Shown piece by piece: positions 11,697-22,849 of a stretch of DNA of 64,000 bases. Every line of letters begins with the position of its first letter. The first letter of the stretch is position 1. The position numbers and the translations under genes are program-made. The notes beneath the pieces are model-generated. The model saw only the letters and a program-made list of their open reading frames with translations. It had not been told where the DNA came from and made no database searches. Source of the stretch: Leucogyrophana mollusca (lineage: Eukaryota; Basidiomycota; Agaricomycetes; Boletales); assembly GCA_021014945.1 (NCBI GenBank), contig MU266329.1:186001-250000 (forward strand). The letters run 5' to 3'.

Positions 11697-13860
11697 TCAG
11701 AACGAGTCGAAAACCAAACCAAAGTACTTCTCGAGTCCTTGTACCCCGCTCACAATCGCACCAACGACCCCGTCGGGCCTCACAACCACCACCCTCGTCT
11801 CCCCCTCCCCCACCAGATACCCGCCATACGCGTGTCCACCCTCATCAACCAACGCGAGGTTTGCCGTAGTGCTAGTAGCCGAAGACCGCGCGGCGGAAGA
11901 AGGAAGCACAATCACCGACCGCAGGACGCTCGACTCGTACCGACCCAGCGCGGACAGCACCGGAGCTGCAGACGCACAATCTGGCGCAAATACAAGCACG
12001 GTGTGGTACGCAGGGCGGAATACGTCGAACAGCCTCGTAGCCTCCCCGTCACCGCTCGTCAGCCGCGGCGCATCGGGAGCCCTGTCGCCCGCGACCAAAA
12101 CACCCTCCTGCTGGAGGCCATACGCGTCAACCGGACCCGCATCCGAGAACTCGTCGACGACGATCGGGCTGTAGCGGTAGTTCACCCCGAGCATGTACAG
12201 CTTCTGTCCGCGCGTCAGCACGCTCTCCTCCAGCGCCTCCGTGCGGCGGACGGTCTTGTCGAGAAGCTCGGTGGTGAGCTCGAGCATCTCGGCGATCACG
12301 GGGAGGCGCTCGGCGGTGTAGGTGGGCAGGAGGGAGTCGGGAGAGAGGCCTTTCTGGACGAGGGCGATCTTCCAGCTGAGGTTGAACTAAGGGGTGTTTT
12401 TAGTTTCTGGAAAACAACGAGAACACGGTTTCTTACAGCATCTTGGACGCTCGAGTTGAGACCCTGGCCTCCGGTGGGACTGTGAACGCTATAAAGAGGC
12501 TAGTCAGCCTAATTAATTTTGGAAGGATTCGCCACGGCAGACTCACTGGGCAGCATCTAGCCAGAAGTGACAATATCAGTGAATACCTTTCGCGGGCCAC
12601 AGACCACGACCACGTACCTTCAGCAACGAAAACTCTGCCTTCACCAAACTTATTGACCATGCGAATGTTTGGGCTGAACTCGGATGCCCAAACAAGCTCC
12701 TTGAACTCGATCTCGGTGGCAGTCAGCTCCCGCATGACCGCATACAGCGCTTCCTTGTCCGCAGCCAACTTCGCGACGTCGACCCCCTGCCCGAAGAGAA
12801 GGAAGTGGAAACCATCTTCGCCTACTTCTTTGGTCGGGCGGAACAGAAGACTGCGCAGAGTCAGTTCTGTCTCTGTTACACTCTTCAGAGGGAGGGGACG
12901 GCGCTTACCGCTTCTCCCCCTTTCCGTCCTGGCTGAGAAAGTTGTGCCAGTGCTGTGGATATGCCGACAATTCTGAGGTACAGTATCAGCGCTACAGAGG
13001 ACGGGACGCACCACTGTATCGATCCCTTTGCCCTTCAAGCGGATGTCTCCCGTGACGAGACGCACCTCGCCCCTAGTTTCGCCGAGAAAGGTCAGACCGA
13101 GCTGTTTACGCGTGACGCCTGCCGCCATCGTCAGTCGCAGCGCCCGCCAGACCTAGAGATATCTCGCAACACACCTCGCGCGCCATCAGTCCCGATAAGC
13201 CAGCTAGCCTCGATCGTCTCCAAGACTTCTTCGCTGCCCTGCCGTTTGGCAACCGACGCCACGACACCATCGCCGCTCTGCTCAAACGAGCGCAGCTCGC
13301 AGCCAAGTTCTACGAAGACGCCGAACTTCTCGAGGTGCGAGCGCAAGATCGCCTCGAGCGTCTGCTGTCCTATCACTTTCGGGTTGAACTGCAATTGCAA
13401 TGCGCTGCGCTCAGCATACGATACTTAAAGGCATGGTTCAGGGACGGGACGCACTATTGGGATCGCGGGCGTAGGCTCTGTGTATGGGGACATTGGGAAC
13501 GTCTTCAGAGGCTCGACGCTTCCCGGCTTGTAAATCCGGAGCAACGGCACTGGCCGTGCAACCTCGTCCACTTCGGGCACTTCCAGAAAGTGAAAAAGCT
13601 CAAGTGCTCGGGGCTAGACGTGATGTCAGGAGAACAAGGAGCGCGACATACGAATATTCCTGGGCCACGCTGGCCAATGCGGTAGTGAGGCTCTTTGTCG
13701 ATGATGCGCACAGACACCCCATTGCGGAGGAGCGTCAGGGCTGCAACGAGGCCTGCCGGGCCGGCGCCAGCCTAAGTTCGACGATGAGCTTGGGTCCACC
13801 AGGAGACAGGAGGAAAGAAAGGCTTACGATAAGAACAGGGATAGGCGATGAGGTGTTCAT
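11697..13860 (-). CDS. FAD-dependent aromatic monooxygenase, copy 1
   Basis: This is a class A flavoprotein monooxygenase of the phenol hydroxylase / FAD_binding_3 type, which uses NAD(P)H and O2 to hydroxylate an aromatic or polyketide substrate. The ATG at 13860 starts MNTSSPIPVLI. A spliced exon then gives AGAGPAGLVAALTLL, the GxGxxG dinucleotide-binding motif. Later blocks are PRALELFHFLEVPEVDEV, LIGTDGAR (the DG motif), HWHNFLSQDGKGEK and HSPTGGQGLNSSVQDA. A C-terminal domain of about 200 residues containing RLFDVFRPAYHTVLVF looks like the thioredoxin-like domain of phenol hydroxylases. About ten short introns restore frame by GT-AG splicing, with no frame break seen. One oddity: the usual GDAAH is EDAAH here (Glu codon at 12619-12621), unlike copies 2 and 3. 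FAD affinity may be reduced. The substrate is unknown. Confidence 0.85.
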
Positions 13861-13969
13861 GATTAAATGGATTGATGTGGATGTATGTGTGGGGTAGAAT
13901 GTTATCTGGTAGCTTCCAGAGTCGTATTGAACCCCTTTATACCGTCTGGAATGGTGCAGGAGTTGCAAA

Positions 13970-14460
13970 TTGCATGCAAATACAGCTTACGACGACGCGT
14001 GGGTGGATTACGAGGACAGCAGTCAGCGCACACGAAGATACAGGACACAGAGTTTCATGGCATGGGAGGAGTTGCGAGTGCGGATCGCACAATTACGATG
14101 ACGGGAAGTGCTACACCACGATTCACTGCAGTGCCCGCCAGGGTTCGAATGTACAGCTTCTGGTCAGCGTTGACCTAACTTGCCTTGCGCGTTGCTCTGG
14201 CCGCACAGATGGACTGCGAAATGATGCAGGGGGGTTGTAAAGCGCATGCAAATACAGCTTACGACGACGCGCGGGTGGATTACGAGGACAGAGTCAGCGC
14301 ACCCAAAGATACAGGTGTTCGTGGGATTGGAGGAGTTGCGGGTGCGGATTGTACGATTGTGATGACGGGGAGGTGCTAGGCCGCGATCCATTGTAGTACC
14401 CGCCAGGGTTCGAATGCACAGCTGCTGGTCAGCGTTGCTCTGGCTGCACAGACGGTTCTG
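13970..14460. repeat. pair of direct repeats upstream of monooxygenase copy 1
   Basis: Two units of about 220-245 bases lie head to tail (about 13970-14215 and 14240-14460). Each starts near gcatgcaaatacagcttacg and contains a conserved gccagggttcgaatg word (near 14137 and 14402). Each ends with gttgctctggc followed by a cacagacgg-like word. They sit 100-600 bases upstream of the start codon, in the likely promoter and leader. Related units lie upstream of copies 2 and 3. Confidence 0.85.
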
Positions 14461-15030
14461 ATTCATCCGCAGGGATCGGACAGTATGGCTTCCTCAGCTA
14501 GATGGTATCTTGTCATTATGATGACCACCACTGGGTAAGCACGTCGCTTGCTGATGCAGGTGTCCCACGGACGCGGAATCTCAAGCCGTGAGTCGTCGCC
14601 GCTAACCTGGTTTTCCTGCGCGACATGAACACCCGAAAACCAGTGCAAGCACCATCGTATGCGTCCCGTCTAATTCGAAGCACAGCTTGTTCGCCCATTA
14701 GAAGGGTACGTGGACGCAGGCATATGTGCTCGCTCTACATAGCCATTGTTGGGTGGACTGAGCGAGTACTACAGAAGTTAAGTGGAGGAGTGACACGGTG
14801 ACGGTCGATTGGCGGCTAACATCGACGATGATCCGTTGGTCAGTGACCATGATAGTGCCAGGGTCACAGCAATGAAGTAAGCCGAGGTGGGGACGTCGTG
14901 ACTGCTTCTTGGAAGCAGTGGACACATCACCTTGCGGTCTTTTGTAGATTTGCCGCAATTACTTGTTTTGGACGCTCGATCAATGGGCACGTTACACTTC
15001 CAAGACGAAAATATTCCACTGCCCCCCTCT

Positions 15031-15367
15031 CATATGATTTACCGTGAATCGATAGCTGCATACTGCATGTTCAATTCAGATTCATTTACAATCCAGGCTA
15101 CCCCCGCACATTGCACCAAGCCCTCCACAGCGCTACCACGACGTATGCCCCCCATTAACAGATACTGCGCCGCCAACATGTTAGCAACAGCAACGACAAA
15201 AACGCGGAGCATACGCACTTGCTGCCTGTGCAGGAGCTCCACACATCCGTATACAACACACCATTCGTATCAATGCCCAGGACCGGCGCGTCAGCCAGCC
15301 AGCCAGCACCCCACCACGCCACGCACCTCCCCGAACTTCTCAACCGGGTACTCCAACCAGTCCGTGT
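15031..15367 (-). pseudogene. truncated short-chain dehydrogenase remnant, unit 1
   Basis: The sequence matches the 3' flank, the last exon with its intron, and a middle part of the intact dehydrogenase gene at 24643-25857. About 445 bases that should lie between are missing. The join falls where gene positions near 24760 and 25206 meet. The lost part includes the YNTSK active-site exon. The 5' part of the gene is also absent, since similarity stops near 15367. No functional enzyme can be made. The neighbouring copy in unit 2 has the same join. Confidence 0.8.
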
Positions 15368-15509
15368 CATACAGCCATTTGTCGATGATTTTAGGCAGGC
15401 CCGCCCCCGTTTGCCCCCGTTGATCTCTCGGTCTGTCCCTATCTGCGCACTCGATACGGGTGTCTTGATGCAAGTCCATCCCCCCAACGATTAACAACAC
15501 GCCTGCCAT

Positions 15510-15892
15510 GACATCGTCGGATGTTCCAGTAAGCCGCAAGTTGTGCGCGAAGGTGGGTCATAGCCACAAGGTGCATACCTATGACCACTAGTGCTATACA
15601 AAATTAGGGAATATCAATTGTCCGGTCGGACACGACATCAATAGTAAGAACTGACAGGGTGTGGCTGATGCTGAACATGTCATCATTTACAGACTCTGTG
15701 CGTCGTGGAGATTTTGAGCAGCTTGAGGATGCGTACCAGTGTTTGCACGCACGCTCAGCTGCAGCACGCAAGAGAATTATAGATGAGTTGAATCCGGTGT
15801 ACGGTGGAGCGCTCTCAATGAGATACACAGTTACCATCCCGTCGAATGCTCGCCGCTCGATCCAGTCTATATTATTTACGGTGCATGTATGA
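15510..15892 (+). pseudogene. small unrecognised ORF copy, unit 1 (broken)
   Basis: This corresponds to the spliced small gene at 19786-20176 of unit 2. The first part diverges and reads VSRKL, GHSHKVHTYDH and then a TAG stop near 15587. The counterpart continues with a CDHC motif at that place. The second exon is still open and reads RRGDFEQLEDAYQCLHAR, with over 70 percent of residues the same by eye as the other copy. Because of the early stop I call it a pseudogene. A shorter product starting inside the second part cannot be ruled out. Confidence 0.45.
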
Positions 15893-15994
15893 TCTCTTGA
15901 GCCATGGTGTCCCGCTGACTTCATTATGGTTACATTCCGCTTGCCTGTTGTTACACATGTATTCTATCCAGGACTAGCTACCGAGCTTCGTCTG

Positions 15995-18179
15995 TCAAAG
16001 CGAATTGAAAATCAAACCAAAATACTTCTCCAGCCCCTGCACCCCGCTGACAATCGCACCAACGACCCCGTCAGGCCTCACAACCACCACTCGAGTCTCC
16101 CCCTCCTTCACCAGGTATCCACCATACGCGTATCCACCCTCATCAACCAACGTAAGGTCCGCCGCAGTAGAAGACCGTGCAGCAGATGTGGGAAGCACCA
16201 CCGTCAACCGCAGGACACTCGACTCGTACCGACTCAGCGCAGACAGCAGGGGATCGGCAGATGCAGAGTCTGGCGCAAAGATAAGCACAGTATGGTATGC
16301 AGGGCGGAATACGTCAAAGAGACGCGAAGCCTCCCCGTCACTGCGAATCAGCTTCGGCGCATCGGGAGCTCTATCGCCTGCAACCAGGACACCTTCCTGC
16401 ACGAGCCCATATGCATCAACCGGACCCGCATCTGAGAACTCGTCAACGACGATCGGGCTGTAGCGGTAGTTCACCCCGAGCATGTACAACTTCTGCCCAC
16501 GCGTCAGCACGGTCTCCGCTGTTGCCTCCATGCGGCCGACGGTCTTGTCGAGCAGTGCGGTGGTGAGCTCGAGCATCTCGGCGATCACGGGGAGGCGCTC
16601 GGCGGTGTAGGTGGATAGGAGGGACGCGGGAGAGAGCCCTTTCTGGACGAGGGCGATCTTCCAGCTGAGGTTGAACTAGGGGGTGAATGGTTTAGTTTCT
16701 GGAAAATAGCGGGAATGAGAACGCAGGTTCTTACAGCATCTTGGACGCTCGAGTTGAGCCCCTGGCCTCCGGTGGGACTGTGAACGCTATAAAGAGGCTA
16801 GTCAGCCCGATGCTAGGGAGACTTGCCACAGCAGACTCACTGGGCAGCATCTAGTCGGACATGATCATGTCAGTGAATACCTTCCGCGGGCTACAGACCA
16901 CGACGACGTACCTCCAGCTACGAAAACCCTGCCTTCACCAAATTTATTGACCATGCGGATGTTGGGGCTGAACTCGGACGCCCAAATAAGCTCCTTGAAC
17001 TCGATCTCGGTGCCCGTCAGCTCCCGGATGGCCTCATAAAGCGCCTCCTCGTCGGTCGCCAACTTTGCGATGTCGAACCCCTGCCCAATAAGAGCAAACT
17101 GGAAACCATCTTCGCCTACTTCTTTGGTCGGTCGGAACATAAGCCTGCGCGGTGTCAGCTCTGCTATGTGAATTCTGATTCGGAGGGGGGACGGTGCTTA
17201 CGTCTTCTCCGCCATTCCATCCTGGCTGAAAAAGTTGTGCCAGTGCTGTGGATGTGCCGGTGGATGTGAGGTACGGTATCAGCACTGCAGCGGACGAGAC
17301 GCACCACTGTATCGATCCCTTTGCCCTTCAGGCGGATGTCTCCCGTGACAAGACGCACCTCGCCCCTAGTTTCGCCAAGGAATGTCAGACCGAGCTGTTT
17401 ACGCGTGACGCCTGCCGCCATCGTCAGTCGCAGCGCCCGTTAGAGTTAGACATATCTCCAGACATACCTCGCGCGCCATCGGTTCCAACAAGCCAGCTAG
17501 CCTCGATCGTCTCCAAGACCTCCTCGTCGCCCCGCCGTCTGGCGATCGACGCAACAACGCCATCGGCGCTCTGCTCAAACGAGCGCAGCTCGCAGCCAAG
17601 CTCTACGAAGACACCAAACTTCTCGAGGTGCGAGCGCAAGATTGCCTCGAGTGTCTGCTGCCCGATCACCTTCGGGTTGAACTGCAGTTGCAATGCGCTG
17701 CGCTCAGCATACGGTACTTCAAAGCATGGTTTAATTTAAGGACGGGACGCACTATTGGGATCGCGGGTGTCGGTTCCGTGTACGGGGACATGGGGAACGT
17801 CTTCAGAGGCTCGACACTTCCCGGTCTGTAAGTCCGGAGTAATGGCAGAGGCCGTCCAACCTCGTCCACTTCAGGCACTTCTAGAAAGTGAAAAAGCTCC
17901 AGCGATCGGGGCTAGGCGTGATGTCAGCGGGCCCAGCGGGGACAGCATACAAAGAGCGCGACATACGAATATTCCTGGGCCACGCTGGCCAATGCGGTAG
18001 TGAGACTCTTTGTCGATGATGCGCACGGACACCCCGTTGCGGAGGAGCGTCAGAGCTGCAACGAGGCCTGCCGGGCCAGCACCTGCCTAAGTTAATTTCG
18101 ATGATGAGCTTAGGCCATTGGGAAACGGAGGGATGGAAAAGCTTACGATGAGAACAGGGGCAGGTGAGGAAGTGGTCAT
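15995..18179 (-). CDS. FAD-dependent aromatic monooxygenase, copy 2
   Basis: It has the same exon order and family as copy 1, transcribed from the ATG at 18179 (MTTSSPAPVLI). It has AGAGPAGL for FAD binding and PRSLELFHFLEVPEVDEVGR. The DG block reads LVGTDGAR, and HWHNFFSQDGMAEK lies in the insertion region. The second FAD motif is VFVAGDAAH with the normal glycine, followed by HSPTGGQGLNSSVQDA. The thioredoxin-like C-terminal domain ends in GVQGLEKYFGLIFNSL. No frame break was seen at any splice site. It is expected to be a soluble NAD(P)H-dependent hydroxylase acting on an aromatic ring. Its substrate range relative to copies 1 and 3 cannot be told from sequence. Confidence 0.87.
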
Positions 18180-18289
18180 GATTGAATGGGTTGATGTGCG
18201 ATGTATGTGTGTGGGGTAGAATGTTATATGTTGTCTGGTGGGTTTCGGAGTCATATTGAATCACTTTATACCCTCGAAGAGAATACAGG

Positions 18290-18740
18290 GCCTGCAAAGT
18301 GCGTGCAATTACGGCTTATGACGACGCGTGGGTGGATTACAGGTCAGCGGTCAGTGCACCCGAGACACAGGACACAGGATTTCATGGCATTGGAGGAGTC
18401 GCGGGTGCGGATTTGGCCCAACTTGCCGACCATTAACTTGCGTGTTGCTTTGGCCGCACAGATGGGATGTAGAACGGCGCAGGGCCTATAAAGCGCATGC
18501 AAATACAGCTTACGACGACGCGTGGATGCATTACGAGGGCAGCAGTCAGCGCACCCGAAGACACAGGACACAGGGCTTCATGACATGGGGAGTTGCAGGT
18601 GCGGGTGCGGATCGCACAATTACGATGACGGGAAGGTGCTAAGCCACGATCTACTGTCGTACCCGCCAGGGTTCGAATGCACAGCTTCTGGTCAGCGTTG
18701 ACCTAACTTGCCTTGCGCGTTGCTCTGGCAGCGGAGATGC
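18290..18740. repeat. direct repeats upstream of monooxygenase copy 2
   Basis: Two head-to-tail units match those upstream of copy 1. The first (about 18290-18480) lacks the gttcgaatg core, and the second (about 18488-18740) is complete with the core near 18668. The repeat pair was therefore present before the unit was duplicated and has since lost an internal part in this copy. Confidence 0.75.
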
Positions 18741-19316
18741 ATTCTGAAATCTGAATGAAAGCTTCCGTCCGCAGGGATCGGGCGGTGCAGCTTCATCGGC
18801 CGGAGGGTATGGTGTTGTCATTATGATGACCACCAACTCCAAGTAGGTCCGAATCTCAAGCCGCGAGTCGTCACGCTAACCTGGTTTTCCTGCGCGGCAT
18901 GAATACTCGAAAACCAGTGCGAGCGTCATCATATACGTCATGTTCAATGGGAATCAGGACTTGCTCGCCCGTTAGAAGAGTACGTGGACGTGGGCACCTG
19001 CGCTCGTTCTACATATCCATAGTCGGGTGGATTGAGTGCAGTGCTACATAAATGGAGCGGTGACAACGGTGATGGTCGATTGGCGGCTGGCATCGACGAC
19101 GATAACGATGCCGTTGGTCTATGACCATGATAGTGTCAGGTTCAGGCGATGAAGTAAGTTGGGACGTCGTGACTGTTTCTTGGAATCAAACATCACCTTC
19201 TCTTTTGTAAGTTTGCCGCAATTCCTTGTTTGGGACCCCGATCGGTAAGCAAAGCAAAGGACTGTGGCAGTCTGTGACATTTACGAAACGAAATTATTCC
19301 ACCGCCTTCCTCCCGG

Positions 19317-19660
19317 GTAATTTACTGTGAATAGATAGCTGCATACTGCACGTTCAGTTCGGATTCATATGCAATCCAGGCTACTCTCACGCGTTGCACC
19401 AAGCCCTCCACAGTGTCACCACAACGTATGCCCACCATTAACGCAGATACTGCACCGCGAACATGTCAGCAACAGCAACGACAAAAACGCGCAGCACACA
19501 CACACGCTGCCTGTACAATAAGTTGACGCGTCCGTATAAGCGCCCCATTCGTATCGATATCCAGCACCGGCCTCCAGCGCGTCAGCTAGGCCCGCACCCC
19601 ACCGCGCCACGCACCTCCTCGAACAGCTCAGCCGGGTACTCCAAGCGGTTCGTGACATAC
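19317..19660 (-). pseudogene. truncated short-chain dehydrogenase remnant, unit 2
   Basis: It is parallel to the unit 1 remnant: 3' flank and last exon of the dehydrogenase, then the same internal deletion (join near cgtcc/gtataagcg at about 19530), then a middle part ending near 19658. The YxxxK catalytic exon and the nucleotide-binding N-terminus are gone. Sharing the exact deletion with the unit 1 remnant shows that the deletion came before the duplication of these two units. Confidence 0.8.
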
Positions 19661-19785
19661 TGCCATCGTAAGCAAGCTTGCCTCGGTTTGCTTCTGTTGA
19701 TATCTCGGTCTGTCCTCATCTCCTCACCCGATACAGGCATCTTGATACAAGTCCGTGGGTGCGAAATCCCCCAACGATCAACAAT

Positions 19786-20176
19786 ATGCCTTCCATGACA
19801 TTGTCGGATCTGGTAAGCCGCAAGTTGGGCGTGAAGGCGGGTCATAGTCACAAGGTGCACACGTGTGACCATTGCTATACAAAACTAGAGGATATCAATT
19901 CACCAGTCGGACACGACATCGACAGTGAGTACTGACGGGGTGTGGCTGACGCTGACCATGCCATCCTTTACAGACTTTGTGCTTCGTGAAGATTTTGAGC
20001 AGCTCGAGCATGCATACCAGTGTTTGCATGCACACTCAGCTGCAGCACGCAAGAGATTTGTAGATGAGTTAGATTCGGTGGACGGCGGTCCGCTTTCAAT
20101 GAGACACCCGGTTACATTCCCGTTTAATGCCACTCGCCGCTCGATCCAGTCCGTGTTATTCACGGTGCGTGTATGA
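19786..20176 (+). CDS. small spliced gene of unknown function, unit 2
   Basis: Not recognised. The ATG at 19786 opens MPSMTLSDLVSRKLGVKAG; a second in-frame ATG lies at 19795. A GHSHKVHTCDHCYTKL stretch carries a CxxC pair that could bind metal. A GT-AG intron at about 19924-19972 joins GHDID to NFVLREDFEQLEHAYQ. The second exon continues with CLHAHSAAARKRFVDELD and ends at a TGA at 20176. The product would be about 110 residues with no signal peptide or membrane segment. The copy in unit 1 is broken in the first exon, yet its second exon stays open and differs by a whole codon, which hints at past coding selection. It lies opposite in strand to the monooxygenases and could be a gene fragment captured in the unit. 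Confidence 0.4.
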
Positions 20177-20291
20177 TCCTTTGAGCCATGGTGTCCCGCT
20201 GACTTCATTGTGGTTACATAGGGTGCGGATCCGCTTGCCTGTTGTTACACATGTATTATTCTATCCAGGACTAACTACCAAGCCTCGTCTG

Positions 20292-22453
20292 TCAGAGTGA
20301 GTTGAAAACCAAACCAAAATACTTCTCCAGGCCCTGTACCCCGCTGACAATCGCACCAACGACCCCGTCGGGCCTCACAACCACCACTCGAGTCTCCCCC
20401 TCCTTCACCAGGTATCCACCATACGCGTATCCACCCTCATCGACCAACGTGAGGTCCGCGGCAGTAGAAGACCACGCGGCAGACGCGGGAAGCACCACTG
20501 CCGACCGCAGGACACTCGACTCGTATCGACTCAGTGCGGACAGCAGGCGATCGGCAGATGCTGATGCAGTATCCGGCGCAAAGATAAGCACGGTGTGGTA
20601 CGCAGGGCGGAATACGTCAAAGAGCCGCGTAGCCTCTCCGTCACTGCGAATCAGCTTCGGCGCATCGGGAGCTCTGTCGCCTGCGACCAGGACACCTTCC
20701 TGTACGAGCCCATACGCGTCAACTGGACCCGCATCCGAGAACTCGTCGACGACAATCGGGCTATAGCGGTAGTTCACCCCGAGCATGTACAGCTTCTGTC
20801 CGCGCGTCAGCGCAGTCTCCGCCGTCGCCTCCTCGACGGATTTGTTGAGCAGTGCGGTGGTGATCTCGAGCATCTCGGCGATCACTGGGAGGCGTTCGGC
20901 GGTGTATGTGGATAGGAGGGACACGGGAGAGAGGCCTTTCTGGACGAGGGCGATCTTCCAGCCGAGGTTGAACTGCAGGAAGTTTTAGTTTCTGGAAAAC
21001 GACGGGAACGCGGTCTCTTACAGCATCTTGGACGCTCGAGTTGAGTCCCTGGCCTCCAGTGGGACTGTGAACGCTATAAAAAGGCTAGTCAGCCTAATTT
21101 CGGAAAGACCCGCCATGACAGACTCACTGCGCAGCATCTAGCCAGAAATGATAATATCGGTGAATGAATGCCTTCCGCGGGCTACAGACGACGCCGACGT
21201 ACCTCCAGCTACGAAAACCCTGCCTTCACCAAATTTATTGACCATGCGGATGTTGGGGCTGAATTCGGACGCCCAAACAAGCTCCTTGAACTCGATCTCG
21301 GTGCCAGTCAGCTCTCGCATGGCCGCAAAAAGCGCCTCCTTGTCGGTCGCCAACTTTGCAACGTCGAACTCCTGCCCCATAAGAACAAACTGGAAACCAT
21401 CTTCGCCTACTTCTTTGGTCGGGCGGTACATAAGACTGCACAGAGTCAGCTCTGTTAAACTTTTCAAAGGGAGGGGATGGTGCCTACCTCTTCTCCCCCT
21501 TCTCACCCTGGCTGGAAAAGTTGTGCCAGTGCTGTAGATGTGCCAACGGTGGTGAGGTACAGTATCAGCACTGCGGTGGATGGGACGCACCACTGTATCG
21601 AGCCCTTTACCCTTCAAGCGGATGTCTCCCGTGACGAGACGCACCTCCTTCCTAGTCTCACCAAGGAAGGTCAGACCAAGCTGTTTACGAGTGACACCTA
21701 CCGCCATCGTGAGTCGCAGCGCCCGCTAGACACATCTCGGAACACACCTCGCGCTCCATCAGTTCCGATAAGCCAACTAGCTTCGATCGTCTCCACGACT
21801 TCTTCGCTGCCTTGCCGTTTGGCGACCAACACCACGACACCATCGCCGTTCTGTTCAAACGAGCGCAGCTCGGAGCCAAGCTCTACGAAAACGCCGAACT
21901 TCTCGAGGTGCGATCGCAAAATCGCTTCGAGAGTCTGCTGCCCGATCACCTTCGGATTGAACTGCAATTGTAATGCGCGCTCAGATACCGTGACAGTAAA
22001 AGCATGATCCAGGGACTGTGACGCACTATTGGGATGGCGGGTGTAGGTTCCCTGTACGGGGACATGGGGAATGTCTTTAGAAGCTCGATGCTTCCCGGCT
22101 TGTAAGTCCGGAGCAACGGCACGGGCCGCCCAACCTCGTCCACTTCAGGCACTCCTAGAAAGTGAAAAAGCTCAAGCGATCGAGGCTGTACAAAACATGA
22201 TATCAGCGGCCATAGCAGGAGAGCATACAAGGAGCGCGACATACGAATATTCCCGGGCCACGCTGGCCAATGCGGTAGTGCGGCTCTTTGTCGATGATAC
22301 GTACGGACACCCCATTGCGGAGGAGCGTTAGGGCTGCAACAAGACCTGCCGGACCAGCACCAGCCTAGGTTCGACGGTGAGCTTGAGCCGACCGGGAGAC
22401 AAGAGGAAGGAAAAGCTTACGACAAGAACAGGGGCAGGCGATGAGGTGGTCAT
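20292..22453 (-). CDS. FAD-dependent aromatic monooxygenase, copy 3
   Basis: This is the third member of the array, from the ATG at 22453 to a stop at 20292. The motifs are AGAGPAG for FAD, PRSLELFHFLGVPEVDEVGR, LIGTDGAR and VFVAGDAAH (intact glycine, codon split by an intron), then HSPTGGQGLNSSVQDA. The thioredoxin-like tail ends GVQGLEKYFGLVFNSL. The middle block FSSQGEKGEK differs most from the other copies, in the region where family members vary around the substrate pocket. All introns restore frame. It is the copy nearest the intact dehydrogenase, so it may represent the parental pair, with the other two as later duplicates. Substrate unknown. Confidence 0.87.
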
Positions 22454-22554
22454 GATTGAATGGATGTTTGAGATGTATGTGTGGGGTAGAACGTTATCTT
22501 GTAAGTTCCAGAGTCGTATTGAACCCCTTTATACCCTCGAGAGGTGCGGGTGTT

Positions 22555-22800
22555 GTAAACTGCATGCAAATACAGCTTACGCGTGGGTTATTTACGAGGT
22601 CGGCGGTCAGCACACCCGGAGACACAGGCCTCATCGGGCACCGGAGAAGGAGTTACTGAAGCATATCGGGCAATCATGACGACCGGGTGCTACGCCGCGA
22701 TCCGCTGTATCTGCCAGGGTTCGATTGTACAGCCTCTATCAGCGTTGACCTAACTTGCCAACTCCATTAATGTTTTGCGCGTTGCTTTGGCCATACAATG
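22555..22800. repeat. single direct-repeat unit upstream of monooxygenase copy 3
   Basis: One unit of the repeat seen in pairs upstream of copies 1 and 2 is present. It starts at gcatgcaaatacagcttacg and has a changed core, gccagggttcgattg (near 22712). Similarity to the other units fades after about 22850. Confidence 0.75.
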
Positions 22801-22849
22801 GTTCTGATCCACAGCGATCGGACAGAGCAGCGCGGGATCATTCAGAAGG

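Noticed and set aside
14137..14155. GGTTCGAAT words that resemble the tRNA T-loop/B box (also near 14402, 18668 and 22712)
   Set aside because: The flanking bases do not form a T stem, no anticodon arm or acceptor stem pairs around them, and no clear A box lies at the right distance. Not a tRNA gene.
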